A DNA stretch of 64,000 nt, taken from assembly GCF_014873765.1 (NCBI RefSeq), contig NZ_JADBGG010000002.1:124001-188000 (forward strand). Direction: 5' to 3'. The position numbers and the translations under genes are program-made. The stretch comes from Desulfomicrobium macestii (GTDB lineage Bacteria > Desulfobacterota > Desulfovibrionia > Desulfovibrionales > Desulfomicrobiaceae). A model generated the notes under the pieces. That model was not told the origin of the DNA and did not search any database. It saw only the letters and a program-made list of their open reading frames with translations. Numbering within the stretch: the first letter of the stretch is position 1; each line of letters starts with the position of its first letter. Positions 58,829 through 64,000 of this stretch are shown in pieces.

Positions 58829-58855
58829 ATGGAGGCAGGAAGATCCTGCCTCCAT
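58829..58855. promoter_or_regulatory. Intercistronic hairpin between binding protein and permease genes
   Basis: ATGGAGGCAGGA (58829-58840) pairs perfectly with TCCTGCCTCCAT (58844-58855), loop of 3 bases, no T-run. It lies in the 56-base gap between the binding protein stop and the permease start, the usual place of an mRNA-stabilising stem that keeps binding protein in excess. Confidence 0.7.
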
Positions 58856-58872
58856 GGATGATTTAAGAGGGA

Positions 58873-59613
58873 TTACTTGGGCTCGGTGCCGAACCACTTG
58901 ATGTACAGTTCGCGGTAGGCGCCGCTGTCTTTGAGCTTCTGGAGCGCGGCGTTGGTCTTGGCGACCAGATCGCTGCCCTTGGGGAAGCCGATGCCGTAGG
59001 ACTGACCCATGTACAGGGGCCCGACGATCTTGGCCTGACCCTTGCCCACGGTGCGCACGAATTCGGAGATGACAGGGGAGTCGAAGATGACTGCATCGGC
59101 GCCGCCGGCGAGCAGTTCCATAAACATGGCGTCATTGTTGGGGAAAAGTTTCACTTCCTTGGCTCCGGCTTCCTTCTTGGCGAAGTCCTCGCTGGTGGTG
59201 CCGAGCTTGGTGGCCACGATCTTGCCGGTCAGACCCTTCACGTCGGTGATGTCTTCGTTGTCGGCCTTGACCAGGATCAGAAGGCCCGCGTTGTAGTAGG
59301 GGTCGGAGAAGTCGACGACTTCGGCGCGTTCGGGCTTGATGGTGATGCCGGCGATGCCGACGTCAACCTGGCCGGACTGCAGGCCGGGGATGATGCCGTT
59401 GAAGTCCATGGGCTGCAAGTCGTACTCGGCGCCGATTTCCTTGGCTATGGCGTCCCAAAGCTCCACGTCGAAGCCGGTGTGCTTGCCACTCTCGGGGTCC
59501 TTGAATTCAAAAGGCGGAAAATTGGTATCCGTGGCCACGACCAGCTTTTTGGCTGAAGCGGTGGTCGCGCACAGAGCCAGGGCTAAAACGGCGAAAAGCA
59601 GGATGCGTTTCAT
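58873..59613 (-). CDS. Polar amino acid ABC transporter, substrate-binding protein
   Basis: A 246-aa family 3 periplasmic binding protein. Signal peptide MKRILLFAVLALALCATTASA. The mature chain starts KKLVVATDTNFPPFEFKDPESGKHTGFDVELWDAIAKEIGAEYDLQPMDFNGIIPGLQSGQVDVGIAGITIKPERAEVVDFSDPYYNAGL, the family's signature, with an aspartate and arginine pattern expected for amino acid binding. Glutamine-type or another polar ligand is likely, but the ligand is not fixed. It heads the operon; CAAGGAGGCTCC precedes the ATG at 59613. Confidence 0.95.
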   Translation of the reverse strand: MKRILLFAVLALALCATTASAKKLVVATDTNFPPFEFKDPESGKHTGFDVELWDAIAKEIGAEYDLQPMDFNGIIPGLQSGQVDVGIAGITIKPERAEVVDFSDPYYNAGLLILVKADNEDITDVKGLTGKIVATKLGTTSEDFAKKEAGAKEVKLFPNNDAMFMELLAGGADAVIFDSPVISEFVRTVGKGQAKIVGPLYMGQSYGIGFPKGSDLVAKTNAALQKLKDSGAYRELYIKWFGTEPK

Positions 59614-59804
59614 GGAGCCTCCTTGGTGATGGATGAGAAGAAACGGGTTTGGCCACTATGGCGGAAAATCGTCCTTGGCATGGGCCAAAATGACGGAAAA
59701 TGCAAGAAGGTTGGCAGAATCGGAACGATCGGTTCTCTGGGAGGAACGGGCTGGGGGCGCGTGTTGGGGAGGCGGAGGGGTGGTTTGGCGCTGGATGCGG
59801 GGGC

Positions 59805-59980
59805 GCGTGTCGGTGCGGTCCGGGCAAGGTCTGCCGGAACTCCTTCGCTGGCCTCGTAATGCTTCCCGTCCTTGAGCTTTTGGCATCCTTGCGCGCTTTG
59901 TCCGGCACGCGGCCGGGAAGCAAACGATGCCTGGCTCAGTCAGACAGCCGACAGCCCTCGCCCGGACCACGCCGACACGC
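59805..59980 (+). repeat. Structured palindromic repeat, copy D
   Basis: The outer arms 59805-59825 (GCGTGTCGGTGCGGTCCGGGC) and 59960-59980 pair with three mismatches clustered in the middle. The inner stem TGCTTCCCG (59860-59868) pairs with CGGGAAGCA (59914-59922). The conserved cores GCCGGAACTCCTTCGCTGGC and AACGATGCCTGGCTCAGTCA lie between the stems. Confidence 0.8.
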
Positions 59981-60084
59981 TTGAGGCGATGTTGATGGGT
60001 TGCGGCGATGCGGACGGGTTGTGAAGGGAGGGGAGGGTGCTGGGGGCTGTCGGAGGTAGGGATTTGGCGCTGGATGCGGGGGGC

Positions 60085-60260
60085 GCGTGTCGGTGCGGTC
60101 CAGACAAGGTCTGCCGGAACTCCTTCGCTGGCCTCGTAATGCTTCCCGTCCTTGAGCTTTTGGCATCCTTGCGCGCTTTGTCCGGCACGCGGCCAGGAAG
60201 CAAACGATGCCTGGCTCAGTCAAACAGCCGACAGCCCTCGCCCGGACCACGCCGACCCGC
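60085..60260 (+). repeat. Structured palindromic repeat, copy E
   Basis: Nearly identical to copy D and 280 bases downstream of it, same orientation. It differs by scattered single bases, for example CCAGGAAGCA in place of CCGGGAAGCA on the 3' side of the inner stem and CAGACAAGG in place of CGGGCAAGG on the 5' outer arm; these are not compensated, so copy E may be decaying. Confidence 0.78.
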
Positions 60261-60321
60261 TTGAGGCGATGTGGACGGGTTGAGAGGGATGAGGACAGGT
60301 TGAAAAGGATGTGAATGGGGT

Positions 60322-60341
60322 GCAGGGGACGCGTCCCCTGC
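60322..60341. terminator. Perfect 20-base palindrome downstream of the glycyl radical enzyme gene
   Basis: GCAGGGGACGCGTCCCCTGC (60322-60341) is self-complementary over its whole length and lies 22 bases after the minus-strand stop. A T-run is not obvious, so it may act as an mRNA 3'-end stabiliser or a weak terminator. Confidence 0.55.
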
Positions 60342-60363
60342 CCGCCGGAGGCATCTTTTTAGC

Positions 60364-62724
60364 CTACGCCGTTTCCTGCTCTGTGCGCCGGATGATTTCC
60401 TCCTGGTGGTCCAGATCCAGGTCCACGAAGTAGTCGCTGTATCCGGCTACGCGGACCAGCAGGTTGCGGTGCTCGTCGGGACTGGCCTGGGCCTGGCGCA
60501 GGGTGGCCGTGTCCACCACGTTGAACTGGATGTGGTGGCCGCCGAGGCGGAAATAGGTGCGCACAAGTTGGGCGAGTTTGTCCAGATCCTGATCGGTTTT
60601 GAGGACGCCGGGCAGGAAGCGCTGGTTGAGGAGGGTGCCGCCGGATTTTATCTGATCCATCTTCGAGAGCGACTTGACCACGGCCGTGGGTCCGTTTCTG
60701 TCCGCGCCGTGGGAGGGCGAGGTGCCGTCGGACTCGGGCAGCCCGGCCAGGCGGCCGTTGGCCGAGGCTCCGAGCATCTTGCCGAAATAGACGTGGCATG
60801 TGGTGGAGAGCATGTTCAAGTGGTATTCGGTGCCCTTGGTGTTGGGGCGGCCGTCGATGGCCGTGAAGAGTGAATCGTAGATGCGGCGCATGATTTCGTC
60901 GGCCCGGTCGTCGTCGTTACCGAAGAAGGGGGTCTTGTTCCAGAGCTTCAGGCGCAGGGCTTCCGATCCTTCGAAATTGGATTGCAGGGCCTGGGCAAGT
61001 TTCTGCATGGGGACGGTCCCGGCGTCAAAGACGTGGGTCTTGATTGCGGACAGGCTGTCCGTGACCGTGCCGATGCCGCAGCACTGGATGTAGTTGGTGT
61101 TGTAGCGCGGGCCGCCGTCGTAGTAGTCCCGGCCTTTTTCGATGCAGTCGTGAATGACCGTGGACAGGAAGGGCGCAGGGGAGTGGGTGGCGTACATGCG
61201 CTCGATGTAGTTGTTGACGCGCACCTTGAGGTCCACCACCCAGTCCAGCTGGCGGGTGAAGGCGTCGTAGAGGTCGTCGAAGCTTGAAAAATCACGGGCG
61301 TCGCCGGTCCGGGGGCCGATCTGGCGGCCGGTGAGCTGGTCGCGTCCGTCGTTCAGGGCCAGTTCCAGGACCTTGGGCACGTTCAGGTAGCCGGTCAGGA
61401 TGTAGGCTTCCTTGCCGAAGGCCCCGGTTTCGATGCAGCCCGAGCAGCCGCCTTCGCGGGCGTCTTCCACGGTTTTGCCGACGCGCATCTGTTCCATGAC
61501 CACGGCGTCGGTGTTGAAGACCGACGGGTAGCCACAGCCGTTTTTGATGACGCGGGCGGCGGCCTTCAGGAAGCGGTCCGGCGTCTTCTGGCTGATGTGC
61601 ACGCTGGTCTGGGGTTGCAGGAGTCTCAGTTCATCGACCACTTCCAGGATGAGGTAGGAGAGCTCGCTCACCCCGTCGGAGCCGTCGCGCCGGAGGCCTC
61701 CGAGGTTGATGTTGGTGAAATCGTTGTAGGTGCCGCTCTCCTTGGCCGTGACTCCGACCTTGGGCGGGGCGGGGTGGTTGTTGACCTTGATCCACAGGCA
61801 ACAGAGCAGCTCCTTGGCCGCTTCGCGGGTCAGGGTGCCGTCGGCCAGGCCTTTCTCGTAGAAAGGGGTGAGGTGCTGATCGAGGTGGCCGGGGGTCATG
61901 GCATCCCAGCCGTTCAATTCCGTGATGGTGCCCAGGTGCACGAACCAATACATCTGTAGCGCTTCCCAGAAGTCGCGCGGGGCCTGGGCCGGGACGCGGC
62001 GGCAGACCTCGGCGATGCGCGTGAGTTCGGCCTTGCGCGTCGGATTTGGCTCGGTCTTGGCTTTTTCCCAGGCCAGATCGGCGTGGCGCTGGGCGAAGAC
62101 GATGGCCGCGTCGCAGGCGATGTCCATGGCCTTCAGCTGCTCGGCGCGGTCCGAGGCCAGGGGATCGTTCAGATAGTCCAGACGGCTCATGCGTTCGGCG
62201 ATGCGCGCCTTGAAATCATGCATGCCCCACTCGTAGATCGTGCCGTCAAGGGCCGTATGGCCGGGAGCGCGTTGTTCCATGAACTCGGTGAAGAGACCGG
62301 CTTCGTAGGCCGCCCGCCATTCGTCAGGAATCTGGGAGAAGACGCGTTCGCGCATGGACCGGCCGGTCCAGTAGGGGATGACCTCGCGTTCGTAGGTTTC
62401 GATATCCTCGTCGCTGACATGGTAGCGGGTCATGGGCCGGGTCGCGAGTACGCGCAGGTCCGAGGCCGAGTGGCAGGTCAGTTCGGGGAAGGTCGGCACG
62501 CACTTGGGGGCGGGGCCGCGTTCGCCGACGATGAGTTCGCCGTCGCCGAGGTAAATGGTTTTCTTTTCGCACAGGTCCCTGAAGACCAGGGCTCGCAGCA
62601 CAGGCAAGGAGTGTTTGCCGTAATTCTCGCGGTAGAAGCGGGTCTCCAGCAGGGCTCGCTCGATGGAAACGGACGGTTCGGCGGCGAAGCTCTCTTCGCG
62701 CAGGCGCATGATTCTGTCGTTCAT
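60364..62724 (-). CDS. hypD: Glycyl radical enzyme, trans-4-hydroxy-L-proline dehydratase type (HypD)
   Basis: A 786-aa glycyl radical enzyme of the pyruvate formate-lyase superfamily. The radical Gly is G761 in LVRVAGYSDYF and the thiyl Cys is C430 in GCSGCIETGAFGKEAY. Compared from memory with Clostridioides HypD, the active-site set is kept with a constant offset of four: H156, D274, S330, F336, C430, E432, Y446 and G761. HypD dehydrates trans-4-hydroxyproline to pyrroline-5-carboxylate. Choline lyase and glycerol or propanediol dehydratases carry a different pattern after the Cys. The activating enzyme gene directly precedes it. This hypD is not the hydrogenase maturation gene of the same name. 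Only the product assignment, not the enzyme class, is uncertain. Confidence 0.85.
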   Translation of the reverse strand: MNDRIMRLREESFAAEPSVSIERALLETRFYRENYGKHSLPVLRALVFRDLCEKKTIYLGDGELIVGERGPAPKCVPTFPELTCHSASDLRVLATRPMTRYHVSDEDIETYEREVIPYWTGRSMRERVFSQIPDEWRAAYEAGLFTEFMEQRAPGHTALDGTIYEWGMHDFKARIAERMSRLDYLNDPLASDRAEQLKAMDIACDAAIVFAQRHADLAWEKAKTEPNPTRKAELTRIAEVCRRVPAQAPRDFWEALQMYWFVHLGTITELNGWDAMTPGHLDQHLTPFYEKGLADGTLTREAAKELLCCLWIKVNNHPAPPKVGVTAKESGTYNDFTNINLGGLRRDGSDGVSELSYLILEVVDELRLLQPQTSVHISQKTPDRFLKAAARVIKNGCGYPSVFNTDAVVMEQMRVGKTVEDAREGGCSGCIETGAFGKEAYILTGYLNVPKVLELALNDGRDQLTGRQIGPRTGDARDFSSFDDLYDAFTRQLDWVVDLKVRVNNYIERMYATHSPAPFLSTVIHDCIEKGRDYYDGGPRYNTNYIQCCGIGTVTDSLSAIKTHVFDAGTVPMQKLAQALQSNFEGSEALRLKLWNKTPFFGNDDDRADEIMRRIYDSLFTAIDGRPNTKGTEYHLNMLSTTCHVYFGKMLGASANGRLAGLPESDGTSPSHGADRNGPTAVVKSLSKMDQIKSGGTLLNQRFLPGVLKTDQDLDKLAQLVRTYFRLGGHHIQFNVVDTATLRQAQASPDEHRNLLVRVAGYSDYFVDLDLDHQEEIIRRTEQETA

Positions 62725-63645
62725 CTATCCTCCGATGCGGACCGCAAGTCCGCAGTGCCGTAAAATTTCCATGGCCCGGTCCAGGCTGTCTGGATCGGCC
62801 GCGGGGATTGCATCTCCCGGGTAGGGCATGCCGAGCTTGGCGTATTTGCCTTTGGCAGCGGCGTGGTAGGGGAGCACGTCGATGCTCTGGATTCCGGGCA
62901 GGGATGCGGCCAAAAGGCCTGTGCGGCGAATGTTCTCCGCGTCATCGTTGATTCCCGGTATGAGCGGCAGCCTGAGCCCGATCCGTGCCCCCGACTCTGC
63001 CAGCAGGCGCAGATTGGAAAGGATCGGGGCGTTGGATACGCCTGTTGCCCGGCGGTGGGCGTCAGGGTCCATGTGTTTCAGGTCGAAAAGGAAAAGGTCC
63101 GTGTGCCTGGCGATGCGTGAGATCGTCGCGGCGGATGCGAAGCCGCTGGTATCCACGGCGCGGTGCAGGTGCTGCTGTCCGCAGGCCATGAGCATGGCTT
63201 CAAGAAAATCCGGCTGGGCCAGAGGTTCGCCTCCGGAAAAGGTCACCCCGCCTCCGGTTCCGGAGAAAAAGGGGATCTCCTTCTCTATCTCGGCCATTAC
63301 TTCGGACACGGCCCATGTCTTGCCCACGGCTTCGTGAGCCAGGGCCGGGCATGTCTCGGCGCAGACCCCGCAGGTGGTGCAGGTCTCATTGTCTCTGTCC
63401 ACGCCTGTCAGTCCGGGGCGCAGGGCTCCTTGCGGGCAGGTTTTCAGACATTCCCCGCAGCCGACGCATTTTTCCGGGAGGTGCACCATGACCGGCGCGG
63501 CCTCGATGCCTTCGGGGTTGTGGCACCACAGGCAGGACAGGGGGCAGCCTTTCAGGAAGACAGTCACGCGCAGGTCCGGCCCGTCGTGCAGGGCGTAGCG
63601 TTTGATGGCGAAAAGAGTGCCGGAAGGGGAGGAAGCGCTGGGCAT
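62725..63645 (-). CDS. hypE: Glycyl radical enzyme activating enzyme (HypE-type radical SAM)
   Basis: A 306-aa radical SAM protein. The cluster motif CxxxCxxC is FLKGCPLSCLWCHNPEG, typical of activases. A ferredoxin-like insert carries two CxxCxxC...C sets (CVGCGECLKTCPQGAL and CTTCGVCAETCP), as in PflC/CutD/HypE-type activases. Later GGGVTFSGGEPLAQPDFLEAML and DLKHMDPDAHRRATG are canonical. It installs the glycyl radical on the enzyme encoded next to it; its stop and the next ATG are adjacent, so the two are translated together. No neighbouring pyrroline-5-carboxylate reductase gene (proC) is in the window. Confidence 0.93.
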   Translation of the reverse strand: MPSASSPSGTLFAIKRYALHDGPDLRVTVFLKGCPLSCLWCHNPEGIEAAPVMVHLPEKCVGCGECLKTCPQGALRPGLTGVDRDNETCTTCGVCAETCPALAHEAVGKTWAVSEVMAEIEKEIPFFSGTGGGVTFSGGEPLAQPDFLEAMLMACGQQHLHRAVDTSGFASAATISRIARHTDLFLFDLKHMDPDAHRRATGVSNAPILSNLRLLAESGARIGLRLPLIPGINDDAENIRRTGLLAASLPGIQSIDVLPYHAAAKGKYAKLGMPYPGDAIPAADPDSLDRAMEILRHCGLAVRIGG

Positions 63646-63944
63646 TGGTAATTAGTAATGCAAGCCGTTATGTTTTTCAACGTGGAAACAGAGAATGTTC
63701 CCGGGGAAATGCCGGAATCGGGCGTGTTTGAAAAGATCGAAAAAAGGCATCTTTTTTAAGGGAACTTTTCAAATAAACTCTTGCCTCTTTTTTTAGAAAT
63801 ACGTATTTTCCATAGCCATGTATCAACCATTTCGGTTGGTGCGAGGTACGAGGAGACGGGAAGGGTTTTGGCCCAAAGGCGCGACAGATCCGATGGGAGA
63901 CTCAACCTGGATTTTTCAGTTTTTTTACAGGAGACAAGTGCATC
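63646..63944. other. Non-coding region upstream of the RRM-protein gene
   Basis: About 300 bases without a gene between the divergent activase and RRM-protein genes. It holds a candidate promoter (63781-63809), a leader of over 100 bases with a small hairpin (CAACC/GGTTG, 63824-63838) and a Shine-Dalgarno ACAGGAGACAAG. A long structured leader is common for cold-induced RNA-binding protein genes. Confidence 0.55.
63781..63809 (+). promoter_or_regulatory. Candidate sigma-70 promoter of the RRM-protein gene
   Basis: TTGCCT (63781-63786) and TATTTT (63804-63809) are separated by 17 bases. Transcription would begin near 63816, leaving a leader of about 130 bases. Confidence 0.5.
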
Positions 63945-64000
63945 ATGTCGAAGAACATTTATGTCGGAAACCTGCCCTGGAGTGCCACCGAGCAGGATGT
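63945..64000 (+). CDS. RNA-recognition-motif protein, 5' part only
   Basis: The reading frame starts MSKNIYVGNLPWSATEQDV and runs off the window. This is the beta-1/RNP2 start of a small RRM protein (IYVGNLPW), a common cold- or stress-related single-domain RNA-binding protein in deltaproteobacteria and cyanobacteria. ACAGGAGACAAG precedes the ATG. The rest of the domain cannot be seen. Confidence 0.88.
   Translation, partial: MSKNIYVGNLPWSATEQD

Larger units (their letters stand above)
59614..60363. other. 750-base non-coding region with structured repeats D and E
   Basis: No convincing gene. The stretch holds two structured palindromic repeats with a period of about 280 bases, G-rich low-complexity spacers with GATG- and GGGTTG-type words (59985-60060, 60265-60320), and a 20-base palindrome near the hypD-type gene end. 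Open frames seen here derive from the repeats. Confidence 0.75.

Noticed and set aside
59656-60264. Repeated similar open frames around copies D and E
   Set aside because: Same reason: they follow the repeat DNA on both strands and are not gene-like.

Overview
The window looks like chromosomal core sequence from a motile, GC-rich, Gram-negative anaerobe of the sulfate-reducing Desulfovibrionales type; Desulfomicrobium or Desulfovibrio relatives are the best guess. The guess rests on gene content: a fused CobA-HemD siroheme/tetrapyrrole enzyme, LpxB and FlgH/FlgI (outer membrane), a TRAP dicarboxylate-type system with its own two-component regulator, citramalate synthase for isoleucine, an ADP-forming acyl-CoA synthetase beside a DRTGG phosphotransacetylase-like protein, csrA-fliW next to the flagellar rod/hook genes, and a glycyl radical enzyme. 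The genus is an inference. I see no insertion sequence, prophage, integron or CRISPR array.

Layout. 1-7.1 kb: a partial BPL_N-type gene (minus), then valS, cobA-hemD, purN, an AMMECR1-domain gene and a periplasmic cyclophilin (plus), closed by a perfect bidirectional terminator. 7.1-12.4 kb: a minus-strand TRAP transporter (dctP-dctQ-dctM) and a CitA/DcuS-like kinase with its response regulator. 12.6-17.7 kb: a small unknown protein, then a tightly coupled lipid-modification operon (DUF2177, DUF1295, FAD oxidoreductase, and a DUF1365-cyclopropane synthase fusion). 18-24.1 kb: fliK-flgD-flgE, flaG (minus) and a sigma-54-type flagellin gene. 24.2-33.1 kb: rnc (minus) diverging from the acyl-CoA synthetase pair; cimA (minus) with a complete isoleucine leader-peptide attenuator; lpxB (minus); VanZ-like and Gate-domain membrane proteins (plus). 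33.8-44.4 kb: the classical minus-strand translation/RNA operon rimP-nusA-ylxR-infB-DUF503-rbfA-nrnA-truB-rpsO-pnp, preceded by tRNA-Gly(CCC). 44.4-55.6 kb: flgF-flgG-flgA-flgH-flgI-flgJ, flgN-flgK-flgL-csrA-fliW (plus), with flgM and an unknown gene on minus. 55.7-64 kb: nadK (possibly leaderless), an RluA-type pseudouridine synthase, a polar amino acid ABC transporter (minus), a hydroxyproline dehydratase-type glycyl radical enzyme and its activase (minus), and the start of an RRM-protein gene.

How it fits together. The two flagellar blocks supply hook, rod, rings, junction and filament; two good sigma-54-type promoters, FlgM, and the CsrA-FliW pair suggest regulation of filament production at both transcription and translation. 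The nusA-pnp block carries transcription/translation factors and RNA processing enzymes, with a long hairpin in front of pnp that resembles an RNase III autoregulation site.

The most unusual non-coding signal is a family of five long imperfect palindromes (28.2, 33.2, 33.4, 59.8 and 60.1 kb). Two conserved segments are held between stems whose sequences differ but stay paired, including one clean compensatory G-C to A-T change between two neighbouring copies. I do not recognise this family.
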